Positions 1 through 11,358 of a DNA stretch of 64,000 bases are shown here, in pieces. Origin of the DNA: Selaginella tamariscina (taxonomy: Eukaryota; Streptophyta; Lycopodiopsida; Selaginellales; Selaginellaceae). The translations under genes were made by a program, and so were the position numbers. Each line of letters begins with the position of its first letter. The stretch's first letter is position 1. The stretch spans positions 1 to 64,000 of the forward strand of contig PUQB01000853.1 of the NCBI GenBank assembly GCA_003024785.1, given 5' to 3'. The notes below the pieces were generated by a model. That model worked only from the letters and a program-made list of their open reading frames with translations, was not told the origin of the DNA and searched no databases.

Positions 1-7
1 CGTGACA

Positions 8-20
8 GCACCTCCTCCCT
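8..20 (-). promoter_or_regulatory. Polypurine tract of copy A
   Basis: On the minus strand a purine-rich run (AGGGAGGAGGTGC) lies directly against the start of the 3' LTR, the position where plus-strand DNA synthesis is primed in LTR retrotransposons. The same tract borders the 3' LTR of copy B. Confidence 0.7.
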
Positions 21-3000
21 AAAGACGAGTTCCACGAGTCTTGGGACCTGGTTTAGCAGGATAATGCCGATGGAAGGCAGCAACCTTGGAAGAAGCATGG
101 AGTAAGTTGGATGCAGGTTCCCAAGTGCGATCAGTAGGCAGGTACCCTTTCCAATCCACCAAGTATTGGAGTTGGTGACGATGAAGACGAGAGTCAAGGA
201 TGGCTGCGACTTCGTACTCAGGTTCCGTGTCAATGACCACAGGAGGGGAGGAGAAGAAACACGACCAGGAAGAGAAGAAGGATGATACGGCTCCAACAAA
301 GAGGTGTGAAACACAGGATGAAGTTTCACCGTGGATGGTAACTCGAGTCGGAAAGCTACAGGATTTACCTCCGCCACGATCCTATAAGGGCCCAATCGTT
401 GAAAATCCAACTTAGAAGAAGGCCTGTTGGTGCGAATGTGTCGACGAAGAAGCCACACGAGATCACCAATCTTGTATGCAGGTGCCGGCTGTCGGTGAGC
501 ATCAGCATGATGCTTGTATCGTTCCTGTGCCTGTTGAAGATGAACCTGGAGATCATCCTGTACCTGCCGAAGATGCTGAAGACGATCCTGTACTGCAGGA
601 GCGGAAGAAGGAGAAGCGGTAGGAGCAAAGTCAAAACGTGGATGGTGGCCTGTAAGAGCAAAGAAAGGTGTCTGTCCTGTAGATGCGTGGATGGAGTTGT
701 TGTAGGCAAACTCTGCCATTGGAAGGAGGTCCAACCAGTTGTCCTGCTGGTAACTGATGAAGCAACGAAGATACTGTTCTAAGGTCTGAATTGTGCGTTC
801 GGACTGCCCATCGGTTTGTGGGTGATATCCTGAAGAAAGATCCGCTTTGACCTGTAGACTCCGAAGAAGCTCTCGCCAAAACTTGGACATGAATTGTGGA
901 CCTCGATCGGAAACAATGCTCTCAGGAAGACCATGATGTCGGAACACCTCGCGGATCACCAACTCGGCAGTTGTCTGACCTGTAGCTGTCTTGTTGCAGG
1001 GTAGGAAATGAGCCTGCTTGGTGAAACGGTCAACACCACAAGAACTGCATCAAATCCACGGAAGGAGGAAGATCTGTGAGGAAATCCATAGAAATGGATC
1101 TCCAAGGAGCAGACGGAACAGGAAGAGGACGAAGAAGACCAGAGGGTGCATGATGAGGCATCTTCGACCTGCTACAAGTGTCACAACTCCGTACAAACCT
1201 CTCCACAAAACCTCGCAACCCAGGCCACCAATAGTTGCGAGTCACCAATTCCACTGTCTTGGCCACACCAAAATGTCCTGTAGCCGGGGTATCATGACAA
1301 TCCTGTACCACACGAGTCCTAGAAATACCAACAGGAACGTACAGGAGACCTTCCCGGTACAGGAGTCCATCCTGTATGGTGAATAGGTTGTAGTCTGGAC
1401 GGGAACTGGAGGAAGAGGAACTTGCAACGTCAGGATGAATGTGTGAGAACACATTCTTTCCAAGTCGTCTGTAGGCAACTGCGAACGAACGTCCTGTAGG
1501 AGTGTTGAATTTGCTGGAGCCTGATGAACCTGCAGTGCCGCAAGCCGGAAACGATCAGGACCCAACAACACTTGCCTTTGACCGTCAAATGCAGGATCGC
1601 CCGGGCTTGGTGCAAGGTAAGAGCGCCTAGACAATGCGTCCGCCTTGCCATTCCGAAAGCCGGGCCTGTAGACGATGACGAAGTCAAAACGTGATAGGAA
1701 CTCTGCCCACCTAGCCTGTCGCCGACTGAGGACCCGAGCCGTTTGAAAGTACTCCAGGTTCTTGTGATCCGTAAGAACTTGTACAGGATGTGCAGCACCT
1801 TCCAGGAAATGCCGCCATTCCTCAAACGAATCCACAATGGCCTTGAGTTCCTTGTCATGAATCTCGTAGTTGATCTCCGCCGACAGGAACTTACGAGAGT
1901 GAAAGGCTACAGGATGAAGCAACTTGTCCTCTCCAACTTGCGATAGGACGGATCCTACTGCAAAATCCGAGGCATCTGCTTCAATGAAGAAAGGATGAGA
2001 AGGGTCAGGATGTGCTAAAATCGGAGCTGTCGTGAAAACGTCCTTGAGTGTTGTGAACGCGTGTTCCGCCTTGTCGGACCAAGAGAAAAGTCCTGTGCGC
2101 TTGGTGAGTTCTGTGAGTGGAAGTACACGCTTGGAGAAGTCCTGTATGAACCGCCTGTAGAAGTTTGCAAAGCCAAGGAAACATTGTACATCTCGTACCG
2201 ACTTGGGCCTCTCCCACTCCACGATGGTCTTCACCTTGTGCATGTCCATGGAAACGCCAGCAGGAGAGACGATGTAGCCCAAGAACTCCACCGAATCCCT
2301 ATCGAAAAAACACTTCTCCAACTTCGCGTACAGGCCATGCTCGCGAAGCCGCTCTAAAACTAGTCGTACATGCTTGTCATGTGCCGCCTGGTCCTTGGAG
2401 AAAATCAAGATGTCGTCGAGGTAGATCACCACAAACTGGTCCAAGAAGTCACGGAAAATGTCGTTCACCATGTGTTGGAATACAGCTGGGGCATTGGTAA
2501 GGCCGAAAGGCATTACCGTGTACTCAAAATGTCCATACCTTGTACGAAAGGCAGTCTTCCACTCATCGCCGGGACGAATCCGTACAAGGTTGTAGGCTCC
2601 TCGTAAGTCGATCTTCGTGAACACCTTTGCTCCAGCCGATCGAGAAGTTCCGGGATCAATGGCAACGGATACCGATTCCGAATGGTGACTTGATTCAAAC
2701 CCCTGTAGTCCACCACCAAACGTAAACTCCCATCCTTCTTCTTGACAAAGAAGATAGGAGCTCCTGCAGGGGACTTTGAGTGACGAATGAAGCCGGATCC
2801 TAAGTTGTCCTCGATGTATTGACGAAGAACCTCCAACTCTGTGGGTGACAATGCATAGATCGGTCCGAATGGTGGAGTCTTTCCTTCCGCAAGATCAATA
2901 GGACAGTCGTAGGACCTGTGAACAGGAAGAACTGCAGCCTTGTGCTTGTCAAAAACGTCCTTAAAGTCGTGGTACTTGGATGGTAGGGAAGAAGGAGGAG

Positions 3001-4058
3001 AAGGAGAAGGAGAAGGAGAAAAAACAGGGGAGTCGGATACAGGAAAGGTAGGAGAGGACGTAGGAGTTACTTGAAAAGCAAAAAGGTGGAAGGGGGCAGG
3101 ATCAGTGGCGAGTTCATGCATGGTAGTGGTAAGAACTCGGAGAGGAGAAGGAGGGAGCTGTGACTGAAAAAGAGGAAGGATCTTGGGGGATGGAACAGAG
3201 AGGGTAACAGAAAGAAGCAGGATTGGAAAAAACCTGTGTGGTTGTTGATGAGTGTACAGGATTGGAAGAATCCTGTACAGGACACCGTGAGTGTACAGGA
3301 TTGGAAGAATCCTGTACAGGAGTCCGTGGTTGCGCAAGAGTGGAAGAAGCCTGCGAATGTGCTGACGAATCAACAGGAGGTGGATCCTGTTGAGGAGGAA
3401 CCTTCGACACTGATACAGGATTGGAAGAACCCTGTACAGGACACCGCAAACTTACAGGAATGGGGAGAGCCTGCGGATGTGCTGAGGAACTGCCATGAGG
3501 TGAATCCTGTCGAGGAGGAGTCTTCAACACTGGTACAGGAACAGGTACGGTCAATCCTGTAGCTTGTACTGCCTCAGATACTAAGGATGTATCCTGCACG
3601 CAGGAAGGTACAGGATTGATCCTAGAAGTTGGAGAGGAAAACGTGAGTGTCCTAGACCTCCAGTCGATCTGCGGATTTGCAACAACGAACCATGGCATGC
3701 CCAAAATGATGGGAGTCGACCGAGTCTTGATCAAGTTGAAGGAAATTGAACAGTTGAATGTGCCATACCTGCAGGAGAGAGGTTCGGTAGCATGGGTAAC
3801 TGCACCGGAAGCAATTAGACGCCCATCGGCCACCTCTACAGGAACTGCACGCTTCAACTTCACCACCGAAATGCCATGTTGAGTTGCAAACGTGTCATCC
3901 ATGAAGCATGCATTTGCACCAGTGTCTAACAAGGCAAACTCCATGAGCTCTCGATTATTAAGATGAATGTGTACAGGAAACTTAAGTGACGGGATGGTAT
4001 GAGCAGCACCAATGGAGCCTGCACCTACGTCCAACTTCGCGGCTCCTAGACGAAGTGG
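19..4058 (-). pseudogene. Copy A pol polyprotein (PR-RT-RH-IN-chromodomain), frameshifted
   Basis: Reading on the minus strand, an aspartic protease (LLDTGANACF) is followed by a Pro/Ser-rich linker with repeated VQDSSNPV units. Then come reverse transcriptase (YLDDILIFSK), RNase H, an integrase zinc finger (GHFG...SCDTC) and integrase core start (SMDFLTDLPP). The 3' end at 19-240 is a chromodomain ([10 protein letters not shown]...YLVDWKGY...TWEP) ending in the FHRHYPAKPGP signature common in Tf1/sushi elements. Relative to copy B the frame is broken by small indels near 1030, 1455, 2625 (4 bases), 3204 (2 bases) and 4087. Unlike B it keeps the integrase C-terminal region (about 311-566) and an intact WKGY in the chromodomain. 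The polyprotein as written cannot be translated in one piece; these lesions may be real or sequence errors. Confidence 0.85.
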
Positions 4059-5017
4059 ACATTGGAGTTTTCCGACTGAACTTCGCTTCGACTTCACGCG
4101 TCTTGAAGTTCCTGGCTTTAATAGGACAATCTGCCACCTTGTGTCCTGCTCCACCACAATACAAGCACAGGTTCTCACTGCGACGACGTTGCTTCTCGGC
4201 AGCGGAAAGAGAGCCACGCTTGGATTTCTCAACCTCCATAGGAACTACTCCAGAAGGTGGTGCAGGAACATGTACCACAGCTGGATTGGTTTGCAGGAAC
4301 TGTTGACGGGATCTTTCCTGACGACGCTCGAACAAACGGTTGTCGCAACGAACAGCTTGTTGCATGATCTCCGCTAATGTTTGGGCATCCGGTAACGTAA
4401 GGAGAAGGTCCTTCACGTCGTCCCTCAACCCAAAACGGAAGTGTTCGATCAATGCAGTCTCGTCCCATGGAATGTTCGTGCAAAGTTGCTGAAATTCGGA
4501 TGCATAGACGGAAGCTGGTCGGGATCCTTGAGTGAGCTTCCGTAACTTCGTGCATGCAGAACGGTACTTATCAGGATCTCCAAAACAGGCTTCAAAGGCA
4601 GCCACGAAACCTTCAAAGTCTTCCATCAGTGGATCGTCACGCTCCAGCAAGGGGGCAACCCAAGCCCGTGGAGATCCACTTAGTAAGGATGCCAAAAGAC
4701 CCACCTTTTGAGCATCAGTCGAGTAGCGCCGTGGTTGCATACGGATCAAGAGTCGGATCTGATTCAGGAAACCTTGGAAATCGGCACGATTACCACTGAA
4801 CTTCTCTGGCATGCTAACCTTCGGCTCCGAAGAAAAGTTTGATGAAGAGGAAACCACCGATGCCTGGGAGAGAGCCTGCGCAGCAGCCTTGGAGGATGCA
4901 TCAGCAGCTGCATGTGCCGCAGTGGTGGAACCTTGCAGGTCGGTGACCACTTGGCGCAAAGTGGCCAGCTCATGAAGTAGCATTTGGTGCTCGTGTTGAA
5001 AACTCAAAATCAGCCAT
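3982..5017 (-). pseudogene. Copy A gag, frameshifted near both ends
   Basis: Structural protein of the element. Visible parts are an N-terminal coiled coil (HEHQMLLHELATLRQVV), an Ala-rich spacer, the gag core (KFSGNRADFQGFLNQIRLLI...) and a CCHC zinc knuckle (CLYCGGAGHKVADC). The start codon corresponding to copy B is at 5015-5017, but a 2-base deletion a few codons later (gaaaactc versus gaaaatgctc in B) shifts the frame. A one-base deletion near 4087 changes the C-terminal end. Otherwise it is nearly identical to copy B gag. Confidence 0.85.
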
Positions 5018-5095
5018 GATCTAGGAAAGAAAAAAGGAGGAAAATGAAGGAAAGGAATCAAGAAAAAGGTAGCTGGAAAACGGAGAACTATGAAG

Positions 5096-5108
5096 CAGTT
5101 ACTATCAA
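5096..5108 (-). promoter_or_regulatory. Self-complementary primer-binding site of copy A
   Basis: Directly inside the 5' LTR the minus strand reads TTGATAGTAACTG, not a TGG-starting tRNA-complementary site. The same 13 bases occur on the plus strand inside the LTR at 5407-5419, so the transcript carries the complement (CAGTTACTATCAA) about 30 bp after a TATA-like box. This is the geometry of Tf1-type self-priming. Confidence 0.7.
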
Positions 5109-5110
5109 AC

Positions 5111-5740
5111 TGTCAAGCCACGATCCAGGAAACAGGAAGAGAGCAGGATTCCAAGGACATGAAGGCTTGACTCAGGAACAGGACCGAGAGCAGGACAGGA
5201 AAGGAATAGGAACAGGACGGATCTAGGAGTAGACAGGATTAGGATAGGATCCGGGAGCAAGACAGGAAAGCACAGGATAGGATCCGGGAGCAAAACAGGA
5301 ACAGGACAGGATCCAGAACAGGACAGGAACAGGACAGGAAATAGGAGCGAGACAGGAACAGGACAGGAAACAAGACAAGACAAGATTGATCGTAGTAAGA
5401 CTGGTGTTGATAGTAACTGATTGTACAACAATTAGGTCGGAGCTTTTATGCTCACAACTCCAAGAGCTAATCTAGGCATGCATGCAAAAGTGGTTGCATG
5501 CATGCAAAAGTGATTGCATGCATGCAGAGGCTAAGATGAGTCCACATGTCCCTTATCCTCTAGGCATATCCTGTGGCATATCCTGTAGGAATATCCTGCA
5601 ACCGAATCCTGTGTCCGGAATCCTGGTAGGAGTATCCTGTAGGAAATCCTGCAACCCATATCCTGTATCCGGAATCCTGTAGGAAAGTCCTGCAACCCAT
5701 GTCCTGTATCCGGAATCCTATTCTGTATCGGGTCGTGACA
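5111..5740 (-). repeat. 5' LTR of copy A
   Basis: Begins TGTCAAG and ends GTGACA (TG...CA). It matches the two LTRs of copy B along its full length (630 bp versus 640 and 639), with differences that are mostly small indels. The left half is built from CAGGA-type pentamers, the right half from TCCTG-type pentamers, with the promoter between them. Confidence 0.92.
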
Positions 5741-5831
5741 CAAGGTAAGAGCGCTTAGACAATGCATCCGCTTTGCCATTCTGAAAACTAGGCATATAAA
5801 CGATGATAAATCAAAACGTGATAGGAATCCG
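5741..5831 (-). mobile_element. Remnant of old gypsy element O, piece 1 (RNase H region)
   Basis: Diverged copy of the A/B pol sequence around B positions 7850-7930, with many substitutions. It is trapped between copy A and copy B. Its last five bases (atccg, 5827-5831) are repeated at 11998-12002 and form the target-site duplication of copy B. Confidence 0.85.
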
Positions 5832-6471
5832 TGTCAAGTCACGATCCAGGAAACAGGAAGAGAGCAGATTCCAAGGACATGAAGGCTTGACTCAGGAACA
5901 GGACCGAGAGCAGGACAGGAACCAGGAATAGGAACAGGACGGATCTAGGAGTAGGACAGGATTAGGATAGGATCCGGGGAGCAAGACAGGAAAGCACATG
6001 ATAATCTGGAGCAAAACAGGAACAGGACAGGATCCGAGCATGACAGGATCCAGGAACAGGACAGGAAATAGGAGCGAGACAGGAACAGGACAGGAAACAA
6101 GACAAGACAAGATTGATCGTAGTAAGACTGGTGTTGATAGTAACTGATTGTACAACAATTAGGTCGGAGCTTTTTATGCTCACAACTCCAAGAGCTAATC
6201 TAGGCATGCATGCAAAAGTGGTTGCATGCATGCAAAAGTGATTGCATGCATGCAGAGGCTAAGATGAGTCCACATGTCCCTTATCTTCTAGGCATATCCT
6301 GTGGCATATCCTGTAGGAATATCCTACAACCGAATCCTGTGTCCGGAATCCTGGTAGGAGTATCCTGTAGGAAAATCCTGCAACCCATATCCTGTATCCG
6401 GAATCCTGTAGGAAAGTCCTGCAACCCATGTCCTGTATCCGGAATCCTGTATTCTGTATTGGGTCGTGACA
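5832..6471 (-). repeat. 3' LTR of copy B
   Basis: 640 bp, TGTCAAG...GTGACA. It contains TTGATAGTAACTG at 6134-6146 (plus strand), the segment complementary to the primer-binding site at the other end of the element. Confidence 0.93.
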
Positions 6472-6484
6472 GCACCTCCTCCCT
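6472..6484 (-). promoter_or_regulatory. Polypurine tract of copy B
   Basis: Minus strand AGGGAGGAGGTGC directly abuts the 3' LTR, identical to the tract in copy A. Confidence 0.7.
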
Positions 6485-6489
6485 AAAGA

Positions 6490-6780
6490 CGAGTTCCACG
6501 AGTCTTGGGACCTGGTTTTAGCAGGATAATGCCGATGGAAGGCAGCAACCTTGGAAGAAGCATGGAGTAAGTTGGATGCAGGTTCCCAAGTGCGATCAGT
6601 AGGCAGGTACCATTTCCAATCCACCAAGTATTGGAGTTGGTGACGATGAAGACGAGAGTCAAGGATGGCTGCGACTTCGTACTCAGGTTCCGTGTCAATG
6701 ACCACAGGAGGGGGAGGAGAAGAAACACGATCAGGAAGAGAAGAAGGATGATACGGCTCCAACAAAGAGGTGTGAAAGAT
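6490..6780 (-). pseudogene. Copy B chromodomain tail of integrase
   Basis: Encodes the chromodomain ([34 protein letters not shown]) expected at the C-terminus of the integrase, where it targets the element to chromatin marked by methylated histones in studied chromoviruses. It is out of frame with the upstream pol because of the deletion at about 6778-6802. The usual WKGY is WKWY here, and a one-base change near the end removes the KPGP terminus seen in copy A. Confidence 0.8.
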
Positions 6781-6802
6781 GCTGAAAGATCCAACAAAGA
6801 GG
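6778..6802. other. Deletion junction with templated filler in copy B integrase
   Basis: About 255 bp present in copy A (roughly 311-566) is missing. In its place are about 24 bases assembled from copies of both flanks: gatgctgaa from the right side and ccaacaaagagg from the left side. This is the footprint of template switching, either in reverse transcription or in end joining. Confidence 0.75.
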
Positions 6803-9800
6803 CCGAAGATGCTGAAGACGATCCTGTACTGCAGGAGCGGAAGAAGGAGAAGCGGTAGGAGCAAAGTCAAAACGTGGATGGTGGCCTGTAAGAGCAAAGA
6901 AAGGTGTCTGTCCTGTAGATGCGTGGATGGAGTTGTTGTAGGCAAACTCTGCCATTGGAAGGAGGTCCAACCAGTTGTCCTGCTGGTAACTGATGAAGCA
7001 ACGAAGATACTGTTCTAAGGTCTGAATTGTGCGTTGGACTGCCCATCGGTTTGTGGGTGATATCCTGAAGAAAGATCCGCTTTGACCTGTAGACTCCGAA
7101 GAAGCTCTCGCCAAAACTTGGACATGAATTGTGGACCTCGATCGGAAACAATTCTCAGGAAGACCATGATGTCGGAACACCTCGCGGATCACCAACTCGG
7201 CAGTTGTCTGACCTGTAGCTGTCTTGTTGCAGGGTAGGAAATGAGCCTGCTTGGTGAAACGGTCAACCACCACAAGAACTGCATCAAATCCACGGGAAGG
7301 AGGAAGATCTGTGAGGAAATCCATAGAAATGGATCTCCAAGGAGCAGACGGAACAGGAAGAGGACGAAGAAGACCAGAGGGTGCATGATGAGGCATCTTC
7401 GACCTGCTACAAGTGTCACAACTCCGTACAAACCTCTCCACAAAACCTCGCAACCCAGGCCACCAATAGTTGCGAGTCACCAATTCCACTGTCTTGGCCA
7501 CACCAAAATGTCCTGTAGCCGGGGTATCATGACAATCCTGTACCACACGAGTCCTAGAAATACCAACAGGAACGTACAGGAGACCTTCCCGGTACAGGAG
7601 TCCATCCTGTATGGTGAATAGGTTGTAGTCTGGACGGGAACTGGAGGAAGAGGAACTTGCAACGTCAGGATGAATGTGTGAGAACACATTCTTTCCCAAG
7701 TCGTCTGTAGGCAACTGCGAACGAACGTCCTGTAGGAGTGTTGAATTTGCTGGAGCCTGATGAACCTGCAGTGCCGCAAGCCGGAAACGATCAGGACCCA
7801 ACAACACTTGCCTTTGACCGTCAAATGCAGGATCGCCCGGGCTTGGTGCAAGGTAAGAGCGCCTAGACAATGCGTCCGCCTTGCCATTCCGAAAGCCGGG
7901 CCTGTAGACGATGACGAAGTCAAAACGTGATAGGAACTCTGCCCACCTAGCCTGTCGCCGACTGAGGACCCGAGCCGTTTGAAAGTACTCCAGGTTCTTG
8001 TGATCCGTAAGAACTTGTACAGGATGTGCAGCACCTTCCAGGAAATGCCGCCATTCCTCAAACGAATCCACAATGGCCTTGAGTTCCTTGTCATGAATCT
8101 CGTAGTTGATCTCCGCCGACAGGAACTTACGAGAGTGAAAGGCTACAGGATGAAGCAACTTGTCCTCTCCAACTTGCGATAGGACGGATCCTACTGCAAA
8201 ATCCGAGGCATCTGCTTCAATGAAGAAAGGATGAGAAGGGTCAGGATGTGCTAAAATCGGAGCTGTCGTGAAAACGTCCTTGAGTGTTGTGAACGCGTGT
8301 TCCGCCTTGTCGGACCAAGAGAAAAGTCCTGTGCGCTTGGTGAGTTCTGTGAGTGGAAGTACACGCTTGGAGAAGTCCTGTATGAACCGCCTGTAGAAGT
8401 TTGCAAAGCCAAGGAAACATTGTACATCTCGTACCGACTTGGGCCTCTCCCACTCCACGATGGTCTTCACCTTGTGCATGTCCATGGAAACGCCAGCAGG
8501 AGAGACGATGTAGCCCAAGAACTCCACCGAATCCCTATCGAAAAAACACTTCTCCAACTTCGCGTACAGGCCATGCTCGCGAAGCCGCTCTAAAACTAGT
8601 CGTACATGCTTGTCATGTGCCGCCTGGTCCTTGGAGAAAATCAAGATGTCGTCGAGGTAGATCACCACAAACTGGTCCAAGAAGTCACGGAAAATGTCGT
8701 TCACCATGTGTTGGAATACAGCTGGGGCATTGGTAAGGCCGAAAGGCATTACCGTGTACTCAAAATGTCCATACCTTGTACGAAAGGCAGTCTTCCACTC
8801 ATCGCCGGGACGAATCCGTACAAGGTTGTAGGCTCCTCGTAAGTCGATCTTCGTGAACACCTTTGCCCCTCGCAGCCGATCGAGAAGTTCCGGGATCAAT
8901 GGCAACGGATACCGATTCCGAATGGTGACTTGATTCAAACCCCTGTAGTCCACCACCAAACGTAAACTCCCATCCTTCTTCTTGACAAAGAAGATAGGAG
9001 CTCCTGCAGGGGACTTTGAGTGACGAATGAAGCCGGATCCTAAGTTGTCCTCGATGTATTGACGAAGAACCTCCAACTCTGTGGGTGACAATGCATAGAT
9101 CGGTCCGAATGGTGGAGTCTTTCCTTCCGCAAGATCAATAGGACAGTCGTAGGACCTGTGAACAGGAAGAACTGCAGCCTTGTGCTTGTCAAAAACGTCC
9201 TTAAAGTCGTGGTACTTGGATGGTAGGGAAGAAGGAGGAGAAGGAGAAGGAGAAGGAGAAAAAACAGGGGAGTCGGATACAGGAAAGGTAGGAGAGGACG
9301 TAGGAGTTACTTGAAAAGCAAAAAGGTGGAAGGGGGCAGGATCAGTGGCGAGTTCATGCATGGTAGTGGTAAGAACTCGGAGAGGAGAAGGAGGGAGCTG
9401 TGACTGAAAAAGAGGAAGGATCTTGGGGGATGGAACAGAGGCAGGGTAACAGAAAGAAGCAGGATTGGAAAAAACCTGTGTGGTTGTTGATGAGTGTACA
9501 GGATTGGAAGAATCCTGTACAGGACACCGTGAGTGTACAGGATTGGAAGAATCCTGTACAGGAGTCCGTGGTTGCGCAAGAGTGGAAGAAGCCTGCGAAT
9601 GTGCTGACGAATCAACAGGAGGTGGATCCTGTTGAGGAGGAACCTTCGACACTGATACAGGATTGGAAGAACCCTGTACAGGACACCGCAAACTTACAGG
9701 AATGGGGAGAGCCTGCGGATGTGCTGAGGAACTGCCATGAGGTGAATCCTGTCGAGGAGGAGTCTTCAACACTGGTACAGGAACAGGTACGGTCAATCCT

Positions 9801-10318
9801 GTAGCTTGTACTGCCTCAGATACTAAGGATGTATCCTGCACGCAGGAAGGTACAGGATTGATCCTAGAAGTTGGAGAGGAAAACGTGAGCGTCCTAGACC
9901 TCCAGTCGATCTGCGGATTTGCAACAACGAACCATGGCATGCCCAAAATGATGGGAGTCGACCGAGTCTTGATCAAGTTGAAGGAAATTGAACAGTTGAA
10001 TGTGCCATACCTGCAGGAGAGAGGTTCGGTAGCATGGGTAACTGCACCGGAAGCAATTAGACGCCCATCGGCCACCTCTACAGGAACTGCACGCTTCAAC
10101 TTCACCACCGAAATGCCATGTTGAGTTGCAAACGTGTCATCCATGAAGCATGCATTTGCACCAGTGTCTAACAAGGCAAACTCCATGAGCTCTCGATTAT
10201 TAAGATGAATGTGTACAGGAAACTTAAGTGACGGGATGGTATGAGCAGCACCAATGGAGCCTGCACCTACGTCCAACTTCGCGGCTCCTAGACGAAGTGG
10301 ACATTGGAGTTTTCCGAC
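6803..10318 (-). pseudogene. Copy B pol polyprotein (PR-RT-RH-IN), near-intact but C-terminally disrupted
   Basis: A single long frame covers most of pol. Protease LLDTGANACF lies near its start and a linker with repeated [12 protein letters not shown] units follows. RT has YLDD at 8648-8659 and fingers/palm motifs ([31 protein letters not shown]). RNase H ([33 protein letters not shown]) is followed by an integrase HHCC finger (GHFGVAKTVEL...SCDTC) and catalytic core (SMDFLTDLPPSRGFDAVLVVVDRFTK, split by a 2-base deletion near 7151). The frame lies at -1 to gag and the two overlap; no canonical slippery heptamer is visible. The integrase tail is deleted, so the copy probably cannot supply integrase, though it could be mobilised by others. 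Confidence 0.88.
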
Positions 10319-11265
10319 TGAACTTCGGCTTCGACTTCACGCGTCTTGAAGTTCCTGGCTTTAATAGGACAATCTGCCACCTTGTGTCCTGCTCCACCAC
10401 AATACAAGCACAGGTTCTCACTGCGACGACGTTGCTTCTCGGCAGCGGAAAGAGAGCCACGCTTGGATTTCTCAACCTCCATAGGAACTACTCCAGAAGG
10501 TGGTGCAGGAACATGTACCACAGCTGTAGGATTGGTTTGCAGGAACTGTTGACGGGATCTTTCCTGACGACGCTCGAACAAACGGTTGTCGCAACGAACA
10601 GCTTGTTGCATGATCTCCGCTAATGTTTGGGCATCCGGTAACGTAAGGAGAAGGTCCTTCACGTCGTCCCTCAACCCAAAACGGAAGTGTTCGATCAATG
10701 CAGTCTCGTCCCATGGAATGTTCGTGCAAAGTTGCTGAAATTCGGATGCATAGACGGAAGCTGGTCGGGATCCTTGAGTGAGCTTCCGTAACTTCGTGCA
10801 TGCAGAACGGTACTTATCAGGATCTCCAAAACAGGCTTCAAAGGCAGCCACGAAACCTTCAAAGTCTTCCATCAGTGGATCGTCACGCTCCAGCAAGGGG
10901 GCAACCCAAGCCCGTGGAGATCCACTTAGTAAGGATGCCAAAAGACCCACCTTTTGAGCATCAGTCGAGTAGCGCCGTGGTTGCATACGGATCAAGAGTC
11001 GGATCTGATTCAGGAAACCTTGGAAATCGGCACGATTACCACTGAACTTCTCTGGCATGCTAACCTTCGGCTCCGAAGAAAAGTTTGATGAAGAGGAAAC
11101 CACCGATGCCTGGGAGAGAGCCTGCGCAGCAGCCTTGGAGGATGCATCAGCAGCTGCATGTGCCGCAGTGGTGGAACCTTGCAGGTCGGTGACCACTTGG
11201 CGCAAAGTGGCCAGCTCATGAAGTAGCATTTGGTGCTCGTGTTGAAAATGCTCAAAATCAGCCAT
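10288..11265 (-). CDS. Copy B Gag structural protein
   Basis: 325 codons, uninterrupted, starting MADFEHFQHEHQ shortly inside the 5' LTR. An N-terminal coiled coil and Ala/Ser-rich stretch are followed by the gag core (MPEKFSGNRADFQGFLNQ, RAWVAPLLERDDPLMEDF) and a basic segment. A single CCHC zinc knuckle (CLYCGGAGHKVADC) near residues 285-300 would bind the element RNA. Gag forms the virus-like particle in which reverse transcription takes place. Pol overlaps its 3' end in the -1 frame. Because copy A has the same frame except for short indels, this is the best-preserved gag of the family in the window. Confidence 0.85.
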   Translation of the reverse strand: MADFEHFQHEHQMLLHELATLRQVVTDLQGSTTAAHAAADASSKAAAQALSQASVVSSSSNFSSEPKVSMPEKFSGNRADFQGFLNQIRLLIRMQPRRYSTDAQKVGLLASLLSGSPRAWVAPLLERDDPLMEDFEGFVAAFEACFGDPDKYRSACTKLRKLTQGSRPASVYASEFQQLCTNIPWDETALIEHFRFGLRDDVKDLLLTLPDAQTLAEIMQQAVRCDNRLFERRQERSRQQFLQTNPTAVVHVPAPPSGVVPMEVEKSKRGSLSAAEKQRRRSENLCLYCGGAGHKVADCPIKARNFKTREVEAEVQSENSNVHFV

Positions 11266-11343
11266 GATCTAGGAAAGAAAAAAGGAGGAAAATGAAGGAA
11301 AGGAATCAAGAAAAAGGTAGCTGGAAAACGGAGAACTATGAAG

Positions 11344-11358
11344 CAGTTACTATCAAAC
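11344..11358 (-). promoter_or_regulatory. Self-complementary primer-binding site of copy B
   Basis: Immediately inside the 5' LTR the minus strand reads GTTTGATAGTAACTG. The plus-strand bases 11344-11356 form a perfect 13-base inverted repeat with 11662-11674 in the LTR. No TGG start for an ordinary tRNA primer is present. Confidence 0.7.

Larger units (their letters stand above)
1..5740 (-). mobile_element. Chromodomain Ty3/gypsy LTR retrotransposon, copy A (3' LTR off window)
   Basis: Minus-strand element. The first seven bases (cgtgaca) match the inner end of the LTR, so the window begins just inside the 3' LTR. Internal DNA runs 8-5110 and the 5' LTR is 5111-5740. Order on the minus strand is gag (zinc knuckle), protease, RT, RNase H, integrase, chromodomain, which is the Tf1/sushi/Tcn1-type chromovirus order. 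It is nearly identical to copy B but carries different small deletions. It sits inside an older relative (element O); the outer flank begins caagg at 5741, and the matching target duplication would lie off the left edge. Confidence 0.9.

Noticed and set aside
19-240. Stand-alone chromodomain protein gene (HP1-like)
   Set aside because: It is the C-terminal part of the integrase of copy A, directly before the polypurine tract and LTR.
2061-2606. Plus-strand open frames across the RT region of A and B
   Set aside because: Antisense shadows of the conserved pol frame; no motif, and codon structure follows the minus strand.
11344-11358. Half-tRNA primer site as in Drosophila copia
   Set aside because: I see no match to an initiator-tRNA internal sequence, whereas a perfect 13-base match exists in the element's own LTR.
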